Origin: Pseudomonas putida NBRC 14164
GTDB lineage: Bacteria > Pseudomonadota > Gammaproteobacteria > Pseudomonadales > Pseudomonadaceae
Assembly: GCF_000412675.1 (NCBI RefSeq)
Contig: NC_021505.1
Location: 1,916,501 to 1,980,500, forward strand
Length of the DNA: 64,000 nucleotides
Reading direction: 5' to 3'
The position numbers were made by a program, and so were the translations under genes. Positions 15,424 through 24,646 of the stretch are shown here, in pieces; the stretch's first letter is position 1, and the number at the start of each line of letters is the position of its first letter. The notes beneath the pieces are model-generated. The model searched no databases, was not told where the DNA came from, and worked only from the letters and a program-made list of their open reading frames with translations.

Positions 15424-17475
15424 ATGCTCGATAAATTCTTGCGCAGTATCATTTCTCGACCCGAGCTGCTGATCCTGACGCTCATGGTGATGATCATCGC
15501 CATGCTGATCATTCCATTGCCGACGCCGCTGGTGGATTTTCTGATCGGCCTGAACATCGTCATTGCGATCCTGGTATTCATGGGCTCGTTCTACATCGAA
15601 CGGATCCTGAGTTTTTCCACCTTTCCCGCGCTGTTGTTGATCACCACATTGTTCCGGCTGGCGCTATCGATAAGTACCAGTCGGCTTATCCTGGTGCAGG
15701 CGGATGCGGGCGAGATCATCGCGTCTTTTGGTGAGTTTGTAATTGGCGACAGCCTGGTGGTGGGCTTCGTGATCTTCGCTATCGTCACCATCGTCCAGTT
15801 CATCGTCATTACCAAGGGGTCCGAGCGCGTAGCGGAAGTAGCTGCCCGGTTCTCCCTTGATGGCATGCCGGGCAAGCAAATGAGTATCGATGGCGACCTC
15901 AAGGCCGGTGTCATCGATGCCAAGGAGGCGCGTGAGCGGCGCAGTACGCTAGAGCGCGAAAGCCAGTTGTATGGATCCTTCGATGGCGCCATGAAGTTCA
16001 TCAAGGGGGACGCGATCGCCGGGATCATCATCATTTTCGTCAACTTTCTCGGGGGGATCGCAATCGGTGTCGGGCAGCTGGGAATGGACATGTCCGAGGC
16101 GCTGTCGACCTACACATTGCTGACAATCGGTGACGGCCTTGTGGCGCAGATTCCCGCGCTGCTGATCGCCATCGGAGCGGGTTTCATCGTGACCCGGGTC
16201 AACGGAGACGAAGCCAACCTGGGGCGCAACATGATGACCCAACTGTTGGGGCATCCCTTTGTGCTGGGTATTACTGCCTTGCTCGCTGTCGGTGTGGGGA
16301 TGCTGCCAGGGTTCCCGGCCGCGGTGTTTCTGATCATCGCCAGTGCATTGGTGGCCTTGCTGTTCTTTCGCCACCGGCTCGAGAAGAAAACCTCGGGTAA
16401 CGCCCCCGTCACCCCTTTGGCGGCTGATGAGGGAGATGCCGAAAGTGAATTGGGCCTGATCGAGAACGTCGACAACATGGCCACCGAAACAGTCGCCTTG
16501 ATGCTGCTGGTGCCGAGCGCCCGCGTCGAAGCACTGCGCGCTGCTCGGTTATGTGAGCGTTTTCGTAGTCAGTTCTTTATCGATTACGGCATCCGGATCC
16601 CCGAACCCCGATTGCGCGGTACTGACTCACTGCCGCCGGGGCAAGTCGCGGTATTGATCAACGAAGTGCGTGCAGACCAGTTCGATATCCACTTCGATCT
16701 GCTACGTGTTGTCGATTACAAGCCGGAGCTTGAGCATCTTGGTCTGGATCTGACCACGGGTGTCGACAGCAATATGCAAACCAGCGTATGGGTGCGCAGC
16801 ACCGAGCGCGAAAAACTGCAGAACCTGGGGCATCAGTTGCGTCCGGCTTACGATGAATTCTATCGCTGCCTGGTGACCCTGCTGGCTCGCAATATTTCGG
16901 AGTTTTTCGGCGTGCAGGAAAGCAAGGTCCTGCTCGACGAGATGGAAGCCCGCTACCCCGACCTGGTCAAAGAAGTCTATCGCCACGCGTCGGTGCAGAA
17001 AGTCGCGGAGCTGCTGCAGCGCCTGGTCGCCGAGCGTATCTCCGTGCGCAACATGAAACTGATTCTTGAAACGCTTGCTCACTGGGCTTTGCGCGAGAAG
17101 GACGTGATTGCCTTGGTCGAGCACGTGCGCGGCGGCCTGGCGCGCTACATCAGCAACAAATTTGCCAACGGCAACGACCTGCGAGTGTTGCTGCTCTCGC
17201 CGGAGTTCGAGGACGTGGTGCGCAGGGGCATACGCCAGACCTCTACGGGCAGCTTCATCAACCTGGAGCCTTCGGCCAGCGAAGAGCTTATGGACCGGCT
17301 GGCAGTCGGGCTCGATAGCCTGCACATCCCTCAGAAAGACATGGTCATCCTGGCCTCGGTGGATGTGCGGCGCTACATCAAAAAACTGATTGAGGGCCGT
17401 TTTCGGGAGCTGGACGTGGTGTCGTTTGGTGAGATTTCCGACAGCATTTCAGTACAAGTGATCAAGACCCTTTAG
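15424..17475 (+). CDS. invA: T3SS export gate protein SctV (InvA/MxiA)
   Basis: A 683-residue inner-membrane export-gate protein of the FHIPEP/LcrD family, which forms the nonameric ring above the ATPase. It has about eight N-terminal transmembrane segments (residues 15-330), the FHIPEP loop with [21 protein letters not shown], and a large cytosolic domain beginning near residue 350 ([20 protein letters not shown]) and ending [16 protein letters not shown]. Length agrees with InvA (about 685). In Salmonella invB follows; here the ATPase gene comes next and an InvB-like chaperone is found instead 12 kb away at 29779-30183. The frame is intact. Confidence 0.96.
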   Translation: MLDKFLRSIISRPELLILTLMVMIIAMLIIPLPTPLVDFLIGLNIVIAILVFMGSFYIERILSFSTFPALLLITTLFRLALSISTSRLILVQADAGEIIASFGEFVIGDSLVVGFVIFAIVTIVQFIVITKGSERVAEVAARFSLDGMPGKQMSIDGDLKAGVIDAKEARERRSTLERESQLYGSFDGAMKFIKGDAIAGIIIIFVNFLGGIAIGVGQLGMDMSEALSTYTLLTIGDGLVAQIPALLIAIGAGFIVTRVNGDEANLGRNMMTQLLGHPFVLGITALLAVGVGMLPGFPAAVFLIIASALVALLFFRHRLEKKTSGNAPVTPLAADEGDAESELGLIENVDNMATETVALMLLVPSARVEALRAARLCERFRSQFFIDYGIRIPEPRLRGTDSLPPGQVAVLINEVRADQFDIHFDLLRVVDYKPELEHLGLDLTTGVDSNMQTSVWVRSTEREKLQNLGHQLRPAYDEFYRCLVTLLARNISEFFGVQESKVLLDEMEARYPDLVKEVYRHASVQKVAELLQRLVAERISVRNMKLILETLAHWALREKDVIALVEHVRGGLARYISNKFANGNDLRVLLLSPEFEDVVRRGIRQTSTGSFINLEPSASEELMDRLAVGLDSLHIPQKDMVILASVDVRRYIKKLIEGRFRELDVVSFGEISDSISVQVIKTL

Positions 17476-17486
17476 GAGTGTGCTTT

Positions 17487-18788
17487 ATGCAACCGCCAAT
17501 GAGTCAGGCATCGCTGGAGCGCCGTGCTGCCCACCCGCTGCGTCTGAATGGTCCATTGCTTGAAGCGGCGCTGCACAATGTGGTTATCGGCGAAGTGTGC
17601 GAGGTGCGAAGCAACTGGCGTCACGCTGCGGTGAGCGCCCGAGCGCAAGTGATCGGCTTCAGCCCCGATGCGGTATTGCTCAGCTTGTTGGGTGATGCGC
17701 GAGGGTTGTCCCGTGAGTCGCTGATTGTACCGACTGGTGCTTTGCTCAGCCTGCATTGCAGCGCTGCCATGCTGGGTAGTGTGATCGACCCGCAGGGGCG
17801 GATAGTCGAACGTTTGGCTCCCGGCGATGCATTCGATGGTCGCGACTGTCCGGTGGATGCTGCTCCCCCAGCCTACAACCAGCGTCGTCCGGTGAGCCAG
17901 CCGATGGCCACCGGCGTACGGGCGATCGATGGCCTGCTCACGTGCGGCATAGGCCAACGTATCGGCATTTTTGCCGCCGCCGGATCAGGCAAGACTTCAT
18001 TGATGAACATGCTGATCGCCCACAGCGAAGCGGATGTATTTGTTATCGGGCTGATCGGTGAGCGAGGGCGGGAGGTCACCGAATTTGTCGAGACGTTGCG
18101 TCATTCTGATAAATGCACGCGGTGCGTGGTGGTCTACGCGACCTCGGACTTCTCCTCGATTGACCGCTGCAACGCAGCGTTACAGGCAACGGCAATCGCT
18201 GAGTATTTCCGTGATCAAGGCCGGCAGGTGGTGCTGATGCTTGACTCCATGAGCCGTTACGCCCGCGCCCGCCGAGACCTCGCGCTGGCGGCGGGGGAGG
18301 CACCGGCGCGGCGCGGTTATCCCGCCTCGGTGTTCGATTCCCTGCCGCGTTTGCTGGAGCGTCCGGGCGTGACCGCCAACGGGAGCATTACTGCGTTCTA
18401 CACCGTATTGACGGAAAGCGACGATGAAACTGACCCCATTGCCGAGGAGATTCGCTCCATCCTCGACGGGCATATCTACCTGAGTCGCAAGTTGGCCGCC
18501 AGCGGTCATTTTCCGGCAATCGATGTGCTCCGTAGCGCCAGCCGGGTCGCGCATCAGGTCACCGGCGCCGATGTTCAGCAACTGGCGGCCAGTACCCGCA
18601 AGGTGTTGGCTCGTCTCGAGGCGTTGCAGGTGTTGCTCGATTTGGGGGAATACCGACACGGTGAAAATGCCGCCAACGATCAGGCCATGGCCTGTCGCGA
18701 TGCCTTGATGGCGTGGCTTTGTCAGGATTTGAAAGAGGGATGTGCACCTCAGGCCACGCTGGAGAGCCTGCATGGTCTCCTTGGCTAG
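17487..18788 (+). CDS. invC: T3SS ATPase SctN (InvC)
   Basis: A 433-residue hexameric ATPase that strips chaperones and unfolds export substrates. The Walker A motif AAGSGKTS lies near residues 163-170, Walker [14 protein letters not shown] near 250, and [29 protein letters not shown] is the F1/V1-ATPase-like signature with the catalytic arginine region. The ATG at 17487 follows AGGAG with good spacing; GTG 17478 overlaps that ribosome-binding site. Its 3' end overlaps the start of the next gene by 17 bases. All catalytic residues visible in the family are kept, so this gene looks functional although other parts of the apparatus are missing. Confidence 0.96.
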   Translation: MQPPMSQASLERRAAHPLRLNGPLLEAALHNVVIGEVCEVRSNWRHAAVSARAQVIGFSPDAVLLSLLGDARGLSRESLIVPTGALLSLHCSAAMLGSVIDPQGRIVERLAPGDAFDGRDCPVDAAPPAYNQRRPVSQPMATGVRAIDGLLTCGIGQRIGIFAAAGSGKTSLMNMLIAHSEADVFVIGLIGERGREVTEFVETLRHSDKCTRCVVVYATSDFSSIDRCNAALQATAIAEYFRDQGRQVVLMLDSMSRYARARRDLALAAGEAPARRGYPASVFDSLPRLLERPGVTANGSITAFYTVLTESDDETDPIAEEIRSILDGHIYLSRKLAASGHFPAIDVLRSASRVAHQVTGADVQQLAASTRKVLARLEALQVLLDLGEYRHGENAANDQAMACRDALMAWLCQDLKEGCAPQATLESLHGLLG

Positions 18789-19227
18789 TGTCCGGCGCCT
18801 GCAGGCGTTCAGCGATCGTCGGCAGGATGAGTGTGAACGAGGGCTTGATAAGGCCGTGCGCGCACTGGCTCCACTTGAGCGTGAGTTGCAGCAGATCGAA
18901 CAGCAGTCACTTGGGCTCAGTGAGCTCTTGATAAGTCAGCGTCCCCAGAACCAGCGGTTGAGCCATGCGCAGTTGCTGGCGCTGTTGCGGCGTCAGGCTG
19001 TCATTCGGCGGCAGATCGGTAACTTGGCCTTGGAACGCATCCGCGTGGTGGAGCAGCACCAGGAGGTGGCTCAAGAGGTCGAGCGCTTGCAAGGGCGTCG
19101 CAAGGCGCTGCAGAGGAAGCATTTGAAGTACCGGAGTCTGGAGCAACGTTTGCTGGGCGAGCGTCGTTCACGTCGGTTGCGCGAGGAAGAAAATGACATC
19201 GATGAACTGTTGGTGATTTGGAAATGA
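18772..19227 (+). CDS. invI: T3SS stalk protein SctO (InvI/SpaM/Spa13)
   Basis: A 151-residue, highly charged, almost wholly helical protein with long coiled-coil character ([41 protein letters not shown]). It sits between the ATPase and the needle-length gene, the position of InvI/SpaM, the central stalk that links the ATPase to the export gate. The start ATG 18772 overlaps the invC stop by 17 bases. Sequence identity in SctO proteins is low, so the call rests on position, size and coiled coil. Confidence 0.82.
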   Translation: MVSLASVRRLQAFSDRRQDECERGLDKAVRALAPLERELQQIEQQSLGLSELLISQRPQNQRLSHAQLLALLRRQAVIRRQIGNLALERIRVVEQHQEVAQEVERLQGRRKALQRKHLKYRSLEQRLLGERRSRRLREEENDIDELLVIWK

Positions 19228-20210
19228 GCATAGTGAGACTTCCTGCTGCGCAACTCCGTCCGGTAAGGGATCTTTTGGCCAGCGAGGAGCCCGGCCATAA
19301 AGACCAATCGCGAGTCTCTGACGACCGTGATGCACTGGACGAATTGCCCCAGGGTGCGCTGATGTTGTTGGCGCAATTGCAACCATTGCGCGAGCTCCCG
19401 CTGCAGTTATCGCTGCCAGCGCTGCGCTCGGGGGCGGGCACTGAGTCCACATTGGGTAAGGTATCGGAGGCTCAGCCGATGCATCTACCCATGAAGCAGC
19501 CTTGCGTGCCTTCATCGCCGGCCCTGGTTAATGCTCGGTTGCCGCTGACGGACCGCTTGCCGGTCACTGCGCAGGTGCTTGTTCAGGCGCCCATTGCCAG
19601 TGCCCTCGCCAGTCTCGATCAGGCTGCCGCCGATGCGCCGGCGGAGCAGAAAGCGCCATTGTCGTCTACCCGCTTACCGCTCGCCATGCCGGCGCACGTG
19701 CCTGATCAGACGGCTGTTGCCAGTGCGCCTTTGGCTTCCGGTCAACCTGTAGGCGATAGGCTGATAAAACAGGAAACTCCTCAAGCATTACCGGCGCAGC
19801 CATTGCCAGTGCTGGCAAAGTCATCGTATCTGAACCAGCCCACGCGTGTGGCGGTGCCTGCCAAAGCGACCGCTGGAGCGAACTCGGCGCCTGAAGCCAG
19901 CATTGTCAGGGAGGCGAAGAACTACCTCCAGGTGCCCTTCAGCAAAGGTGATGCTGTTGGTCTGATTACGGTCAGCAAGGCAGGCGCCGAACGCCCCGAG
20001 CAGTTGCTGCTCAATCCAAGCAGTGCCTTGGTTTTCAGCTATTTGAGCGACAACCTGGCGCAGGCGCCGGATGCGCGCTGGCGTTTGACTGACCAGCAGG
20101 GGCATGAATTCCGTCAGGGGCGAGAGCCGGAACGACCGGATGAGGAGGTCGAAGAGCCGAGCCGTCAAGCGCTTCGGGAAAGAAGAGAGCGGGGAGAGCA
20201 TCAGACGTGA
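19224..20210 (+). CDS. invJ: T3SS needle-length regulator SctP (InvJ/SpaN)
   Basis: A 328-residue Pro/Ala/Gln-rich protein in the place of InvJ/SpaN (SctP), the secreted ruler that measures needle length and triggers the switch in substrate. The middle is of low complexity, as in other SctP proteins. The C-terminal third is more ordered (AKNYLQVPFSKGDAVGLITV, RPEQLLLNPSSALVFSYL, DARWRLTDQQG), corresponding to the T3S4 domain that contacts SctU. ATG 19224 overlaps the invI stop (ATGA). Because SctP acts on the SctU cytosolic domain, which is lost here, its switching role would have no partner in this locus. Confidence 0.82.
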   Translation: MSIVRLPAAQLRPVRDLLASEEPGHKDQSRVSDDRDALDELPQGALMLLAQLQPLRELPLQLSLPALRSGAGTESTLGKVSEAQPMHLPMKQPCVPSSPALVNARLPLTDRLPVTAQVLVQAPIASALASLDQAAADAPAEQKAPLSSTRLPLAMPAHVPDQTAVASAPLASGQPVGDRLIKQETPQALPAQPLPVLAKSSYLNQPTRVAVPAKATAGANSAPEASIVREAKNYLQVPFSKGDAVGLITVSKAGAERPEQLLLNPSSALVFSYLSDNLAQAPDARWRLTDQQGHEFRQGREPERPDEEVEEPSRQALRERRERGEHQT

Positions 20211-21115
20211 CATCCACTCTGTTCTTGCGCTGCGTTGCGCTACGTGATTCTGAGCGGCGCCAGGCGGTGGCCCGCTGGCAGCGTGAGGGGCACCCTGTGC
20301 GGTTGAGCCACCTGTCGCCAGAGACACGTTATATAGCCTTCCGGGCACAAGGTTGCCACGGTACCTGGCAAGGCATGATCGGGGCTCGCGAGTGGATGCA
20401 AGCGGTGGCGCCGCAATGGTCGCAATGGCTGCATCAGGAAGGCGCGGGTCAGGAGATTCTGGAGCTGTTCGCGGCGATAAGCCGGCCCATCGAAATCGCG
20501 CCTGACCTGCTGGACTACCAGCGCCTGTTCGAGTTCACGCTCATTCAGGGAGAGGCGCTGCAAGGGGCTCGTCTGCCCTGTATTGCAACGGCCCAGAGCG
20601 ACTTGTGGGTCATGGAAGGGCCGAGCCAGCGCAAGGAGCCGTCGCGCTCACTACAGGCTTGGGTGCAGGCAGTGCCGCAGGTTCTGCGAATCGTGCTCGG
20701 CAACAGCGAACTGGCTCGATTGCCCTCTCGGCAACTGGCGAGGGGCGATGTGCTGGTCATCGCCCAGCAAACCCGACAACTCTTCATGGCCGATCGGTGT
20801 ATCGGCCAGTTCACCTTCGTCAAGCAAGGGCTGCATATGAAACTCTCTCCCCCGGATACCCCGTCGCCGAGCGCTCCCTGCATGCTCTCTGAGCTGCCGG
20901 TGAAACTTGAATTCGTGCTGGGCGAACTCACCCTGAGCATGGCTACGCTCAACGAGTTCATCGAGCGCCAGGTTCTGCCCCTGGAGGCTACGGCCGCGAG
21001 CAACGTCGAAGTTCGTGTCGGTGGCAAGTGTATCGCTGTAGGTGAGCTGGTTCAGTTTGGCGATCGCCTGGGTGTCGAACTGCGTGAGGTGGGTCGGGGC
21101 ATCGGTAATGAATGA
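20207..21115 (+). CDS. spaO: T3SS sorting-platform protein SctQ (SpaO)
   Basis: A 302-residue SpaO-like protein, the main component of the cytosolic sorting platform. The C-terminal 75 residues form a SpoA/FliN-like domain (LSELPVKLEFVLGELTLSMA then GGKCIAVGELVQFGDRLGVEL). In the family this domain is also made separately by internal initiation; an in-frame ATG (MKLSPPDTPS, near 20837) with AAGGG upstream could do that here. The start is GTG 20207, overlapping the invJ stop by four bases. The gene overlaps spaP by eight bases. The frame is intact. Confidence 0.9.
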   Translation: MTSTLFLRCVALRDSERRQAVARWQREGHPVRLSHLSPETRYIAFRAQGCHGTWQGMIGAREWMQAVAPQWSQWLHQEGAGQEILELFAAISRPIEIAPDLLDYQRLFEFTLIQGEALQGARLPCIATAQSDLWVMEGPSQRKEPSRSLQAWVQAVPQVLRIVLGNSELARLPSRQLARGDVLVIAQQTRQLFMADRCIGQFTFVKQGLHMKLSPPDTPSPSAPCMLSELPVKLEFVLGELTLSMATLNEFIERQVLPLEATAASNVEVRVGGKCIAVGELVQFGDRLGVELREVGRGIGNE

Positions 21116-21770
21116 CATTTCAATGATTGGGCTGTTGGCAGTGGCTTCATTGCTGCCATTCCTGATCGCTGCGGGCACCTGCTACATCAAGTTCTCGATT
21201 GTCTTCGTTATCGTGCGTAATGCTCTGGGCCTGCAGCAGGTGCCATCGAACATGACCCTCAACGCCGTTGCGCTGCTGCTGGCGATGTTCGTCATGAGCC
21301 CCGTGGTGCAGCAGGGCTATGACTATTACAAGGAAAATCGTGTGGAATTTACCCGCATCGATGCGGTGGTCGACTTCCTCGATAACGGTCTGGGCGGTTA
21401 TCGCGAATATCTGGCCAGGTACACCGACCCGGACCTGGCACAGTTCTTCGAGCGGGCACAGATCGCGCGCGAGGACCCGAGGGCCGTCAACAGCGAGTTC
21501 GATGAAAGGCTGGAGCCGTCGTTGTTCGCGTTGCTGCCTGCCTATGCACTGAGCGAAATCAAAGCCGCCTTCAAGATCGGTTTCTACTTGTATCTGCCTT
21601 TCGTCATCGTCGATCTGGTGGTTTCCAGTATCTTGCTTGCCCTGGGCATGATGATGATGAGCCCGGTGATCATCTCGGTACCTATCAAGCTGGTGCTGTT
21701 CGTTGCGCTGGATGGCTGGTCGCTGCTTTCTACCGGACTGGTTGGACAATACCTGTCCCTGGCTCAATGA
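21108..21770 (+). CDS. spaP: T3SS export apparatus protein SctR (SpaP)
   Basis: A 220-residue membrane protein of the FliP/SctR family, five copies of which form the core of the export gate with SctS and SctT. The signature region is visible: TCYIKFSIVFVIVRNALGLQQVPSN near the N-terminus and SEIKAAFKIGFYLYLPFVIVDLVVSSILLALGMMMMSP near the C-terminus, here quoted only in overview. There are four hydrophobic segments and a periplasmic middle domain. ATG 21108 lies inside the end of spaO. The frame is intact and the length is normal. Confidence 0.95.
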   Translation: MNDISMIGLLAVASLLPFLIAAGTCYIKFSIVFVIVRNALGLQQVPSNMTLNAVALLLAMFVMSPVVQQGYDYYKENRVEFTRIDAVVDFLDNGLGGYREYLARYTDPDLAQFFERAQIAREDPRAVNSEFDERLEPSLFALLPAYALSEIKAAFKIGFYLYLPFVIVDLVVSSILLALGMMMMSPVIISVPIKLVLFVALDGWSLLSTGLVGQYLSLAQ

Positions 21771-21779
21771 GACGCCGCG

Positions 21780-22034
21780 ATGAATGACCTGGTGTTTGCC
21801 GGTAACCAAACCTTGTACCTGATATTGATCCTCGTGGCCTGGCCGATCATCGTCGCTACGTTGGTGGGATTGCTGATCGGTCTGTTTCAGACCGTGACCC
21901 AGCTTCAGGAGCAAACCTTGCCCTTCGGCTTCAAGCTGCTGGCGGTGTCGATCTGTCTGTTTCTGCTTTCTGGCTGGTACGGCGAGACGCTGCTGGGCTT
22001 CAGCCGGGAAGTCATGCGTCTGGCCCTGAAGTGA
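21780..22034 (+). CDS. spaQ: T3SS export apparatus protein SctS (SpaQ)
   Basis: An 84-residue hairpin membrane protein of the FliQ/SctS family. It has two transmembrane segments (about residues 12-38 and 55-77) with [20 protein letters not shown] between them, the conserved family motif. It starts nine bases after spaP and precedes spaR by six bases, in the fixed SctR-S-T order. The frame is intact. Confidence 0.95.
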   Translation: MNDLVFAGNQTLYLILILVAWPIIVATLVGLLIGLFQTVTQLQEQTLPFGFKLLAVSICLFLLSGWYGETLLGFSREVMRLALK

Positions 22035-22040
22035 ATCTGG

Positions 22041-22820
22041 ATGAACGTAAGCCTTTTTTTTGACCTGCATGGCTGGCTGGCCGGTGCGGTGATTTGCTTC
22101 GCTCGCCTGGCACCGGTGTTTTTCATGTTGCCGTTTCTCAACAGCCGCGTGCTTACCGGAGCACCACGAAACGCCGTGATTGTGCTGGTTGGCATGGCGC
22201 TCTGGCCTTATACCGCCGGTACGCTGCCCCGTCTGGACTCGCTTGGCTTCTACGGGTTGTTGTTGCGGGAGGCCGGAGTGGGCGTGATTCTCGGCTGCCT
22301 GTTGTCCTGGCCGTTCTGGTTGTTGCACGCCATGGGCAACCTGATCGATAACCAGCGCGGAGCGATGCTCAGTAGCACAGTCGATCCGGCCAACGGCGAC
22401 GACACCTCGGAGCTGGCCAATTTTCTCCAGCTGTTCGCGGCAGTGATCTACCTGGAGGGTGGGGGCATGAGGTTGCTGGTGGAAACCCTGAGCCGCAGCT
22501 ACCAACTCTGCTCGCCGGTATCCGGATGCGAACTGCAGATCCAGCCGTTGCTCGGGCTGCTCGATCCGTTGATCAGCAAAACGCTGATCATCAGTGCACC
22601 GGTGGTGGCGACCTTGTTGCTCACCGAGGCGCTGCTCGGCCTACTGGCGCGTTTTGCGCCGCAAATGAACGCGTTTTCAGTGTCGCTCACTGTAAAGGGA
22701 GCCATCGCGTTACTGGTGTTGATTCAGTATCTGGGTGTTCACCTGCCGGACGAAATACTGCGCATGGCCATCAAGCCGGATCAGCTTGCCCAGTGGTTCG
22801 TACTGCCAGAGGCCCACTGA
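22041..22820 (+). CDS. spaR: T3SS export apparatus protein SctT (SpaR)
   Basis: A 259-residue membrane protein of the FliR/SctT family with about six to eight hydrophobic segments. Diagnostic stretches are ARLAPVFFMLPFLNSRVL, LLREAGVGVILGCLLSWPFW, GNLIDNQRGAMLSS and LLTEALLGLLARFAPQMN. It is the capping subunit of the export gate core and contacts SctU. It starts six bases after spaQ and the spaS start follows immediately after its stop. The frame is intact. Confidence 0.95.
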   Translation: MNVSLFFDLHGWLAGAVICFARLAPVFFMLPFLNSRVLTGAPRNAVIVLVGMALWPYTAGTLPRLDSLGFYGLLLREAGVGVILGCLLSWPFWLLHAMGNLIDNQRGAMLSSTVDPANGDDTSELANFLQLFAAVIYLEGGGMRLLVETLSRSYQLCSPVSGCELQIQPLLGLLDPLISKTLIISAPVVATLLLTEALLGLLARFAPQMNAFSVSLTVKGAIALLVLIQYLGVHLPDEILRMAIKPDQLAQWFVLPEAH

Positions 22821-22821
22821 T

Positions 22822-23322
22822 ATGTCCAGCGCCTCGAAAACCGAAAAACCCACCGCCAAGAAGCGTCGCGACGCGGCGAAAAAGGGCCAGACCTTCAAGG
22901 CCAAGGATCTCTCCAGTTCCTGCCTGATGCTGTGCGCGATTATCTATCTGACGAGCAACGGTAGCTTGCTGGAGGTAATGGAGGTTTATCGACGCATAAT
23001 CGCCTCGGGTTTCGCGGCAGATCAGCAGCGTTATGCTGCAGAGCTGGGGGTGCTGTTGCTCCAGGTCGTCGCCCCGCTGATCGTCGTGTGCTTTCTCGCC
23101 AGCGCCTTGCCCACGTTGTTGCAGACAGGCCTGGCCATTGCCAGCGAGGCCCTGAAGCTGAACTTCGGAGCACTCAACCCGGTAAACGGTTTCAAAAAGC
23201 TGTTCAGTCTCAGAACACTGAAGGATGCCGTTAAAGCCCTGTTGTATCTGGGTAGTTTCGTGCTCGCATTATGGAGCCTCGCGTGTCCGGGTTTCCCTGG
23301 CTCTATGGCATTTTCTTGTTAG
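22822..23322 (+). pseudogene. spaS: T3SS switch protein SctU (SpaS), C-terminal half deleted
   Basis: The gene starts normally (MSSASKTEKPTAKKRRDAAKKG, the highly conserved SpaS N-terminus) and follows the family through LLQTGLAIASEALKLNF, ALNPVNGFKKLFSLRTLKDA and KALLYLGSFVLALW. Around 23275-23285 the similarity ends and the frame runs into unrelated codons to a TAG at 23322, giving 166 residues instead of the usual 340-360. The rest of the transmembrane region and the whole cytosolic domain, with the NPTH autocleavage site and substrate-switch function, are absent and not found in any frame nearby. The downstream sequence resembles the end of PrgK in another frame. A genomic deletion, rather than a simple frameshift, is inferred. 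Confidence 0.9.
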
Positions 23323-23399
23323 GCATTCTGGCTGCGGTAGCGTACTGGGTCGTGCTGTATCGGAAGCCGAAAGAGATCGAACATGCCCCGCCGAACTGA
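23280..23399 (+). pseudogene. prgK: Candidate C-terminal remnant of the inner-ring lipoprotein SctJ (PrgK)
   Basis: In the frame ending at TGA 23397-23399 about 39 codons read as one hydrophobic segment (FPWLYGIFLLGILAAVAYWV) followed by a short basic and polar tail (LYRKPKEIEHAPPN). SctJ proteins of the PrgK/MxiJ type end exactly this way, with a single C-terminal transmembrane helix and a short tail, and prgK directly precedes orgA in SPI-1. The stop overlaps the orgA start by 17 bases, as expected for genuine neighbours. There is no start codon or upstream part: the N-terminal ring-building domains and lipobox are missing. The identification is by position and topology only. A PrgH (SctD) tail is a less likely alternative. 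Confidence 0.65.
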
Positions 23400-23955
23400 A
23401 GCGCTGCGCGCGATCCTGCAGCAGCCGCTGGACTATCTGCATCCGCAGCGGGGTGTTGTGCCAGCGCTGTTTGGCGAGCCGGCAACCCGGGCGTTGCTCA
23501 ACCAATCGTTACTAAGGAGGTTGGAACTCAGTGGTCCCGATCCGCAGCAACTCAAGCGCAATCCATGGACTGATTGCTGGATCGCGAATTGGCAGCAGTT
23601 GCCCGTAGTCTCCCGTCTAATGGGGGCGCACCTGATGTGGCCGCGGCTGGCTCGCGGGGCGCGGATACGTGAGCTCAGTGCGCCGACAAGAGCCTTCGCC
23701 CGTATCGATCTGGGCAATCGGCCAATGGTCGCGGTCAGCGAAGCGGATGGGCTTGAGCAGTCGCTCAGTGCCCTGGGGCTAGCTGCCTTGGCAGCTTGGC
23801 ATCAACACATCCCGGAGGCGCTCATGCAGCGTCTGTTCTTGCAGTTCTCACCACCCGTTGTCGAGCTCCAGCAAACGTTGCCGCTACTGGCGCCGAATCC
23901 ATCACTTTTTATCTTGGCGGTACAACATGCTCGAATCCATCAGAACGCTTGTTGA
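23383..23955 (+). CDS. orgA: T3SS sorting-platform protein SctK (OrgA/MxiK)
   Basis: A 190-residue protein in the OrgA/MxiK position, preceding the OrgB-like gene. SctK links the sorting-platform pods to the inner ring. Visible stretches are YLHPQRGVVPALFGEPATR, ALLNQSLLRRLEL and a Leu-rich C-terminal half (SALGLAALAAWHQHIPEALM). Members of this family are poorly conserved. The ATG at 23383 overlaps the preceding remnant, and the 3' end overlaps the next gene by 29 bases. The frame appears intact. Confidence 0.75.
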   Translation: MPRRTEALRAILQQPLDYLHPQRGVVPALFGEPATRALLNQSLLRRLELSGPDPQQLKRNPWTDCWIANWQQLPVVSRLMGAHLMWPRLARGARIRELSAPTRAFARIDLGNRPMVAVSEADGLEQSLSALGLAALAAWHQHIPEALMQRLFLQFSPPVVELQQTLPLLAPNPSLFILAVQHARIHQNAC

Positions 23956-24646
23956 TATTCCGTCGACGGATGCCCTCCTGATGAGGCATGAAGAGCGGAC
24001 GGCTGCGCGCAATCGCCGGCTGTTGATGCAGCAAGCCCGCGAGCGTGCCAGGTCCTGTATGGAAGAGGCGCAACAAGAGGCTGACATTGTCCGTGCGAAC
24101 GCCTTTCAGGAAGGTTATTCCCAGGGGGTGCTACAAGCTGCTGCTGACCTGAGCGGGCTTCTGCTGCGGTCGCGGCTAATGGCGAGCGCGCTGCAAGCTG
24201 AACTGGCACAGGCCGCCCGGTCATTGCTGGGGGATTTGCTGATGGATGAACGACTGCTCGATGCGCTGCTGGAGCGCTGGCAGGATGGCTGGACAGGTCA
24301 AGGCCAGGAGCCGCTGCAGGTTATCCTGCCGCTGCGATGCAAAGCCCAACAGCTGGCGCTTAAAAACAAGTTGACGGGCTTGGGAGTCGAGCGTGTGGAT
24401 ATCCGTTTCCATGCCCAGGAACGCTACTTGTTTCGCCTGGCGGATCAAGTTGTCGAACTCGACATCGGCGCCACCCAGGAGCGCCTGTCGCTGCGCCTGA
24501 TCGCCCAACTCAAGCAGTTACCGGAGAGCGTGCGCGAGCTGGATGAAGCGTCGATGCGCGTTCTCGTCAGTTGGGCTGCCGACCTGAACAAAGGGGGCGA
24601 TGTCCCTAACCCTGTTTCTGAATCGGAGAACAGTGATGAACATTGA
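23927..24646 (+). CDS. orgB: T3SS stator protein SctL (OrgB/MxiN)
   Basis: A 239-residue protein of the SctL/FliH type, the stator that ties the ATPase to the sorting platform. The N-terminal half is coiled-coil and rich in Arg, Glu and Ala (NRRLLMQQARERARSCMEEA, then AFQEGYSQGVLQAA with the Gly-spaced repeat typical of FliH/SctL). The C-terminal half is globular. ATG 23927 lies inside the end of orgA. The gene overlaps the following one by 11 bases, so the three org genes look translationally coupled. The frame is intact. Confidence 0.82.
   Translation: MLESIRTLVDIPSTDALLMRHEERTAARNRRLLMQQARERARSCMEEAQQEADIVRANAFQEGYSQGVLQAAADLSGLLLRSRLMASALQAELAQAARSLLGDLLMDERLLDALLERWQDGWTGQGQEPLQVILPLRCKAQQLALKNKLTGLGVERVDIRFHAQERYLFRLADQVVELDIGATQERLSLRLIAQLKQLPESVRELDEASMRVLVSWAADLNKGGDVPNPVSESENSDEH

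Noticed and set aside
22822..23399. Simple frameshift in spaS
   Set aside because: The sequence in the alternative frame has one TM helix and a stop within 40 codons. The roughly 180 missing residues with NPTH are in no frame, so a deletion is needed.
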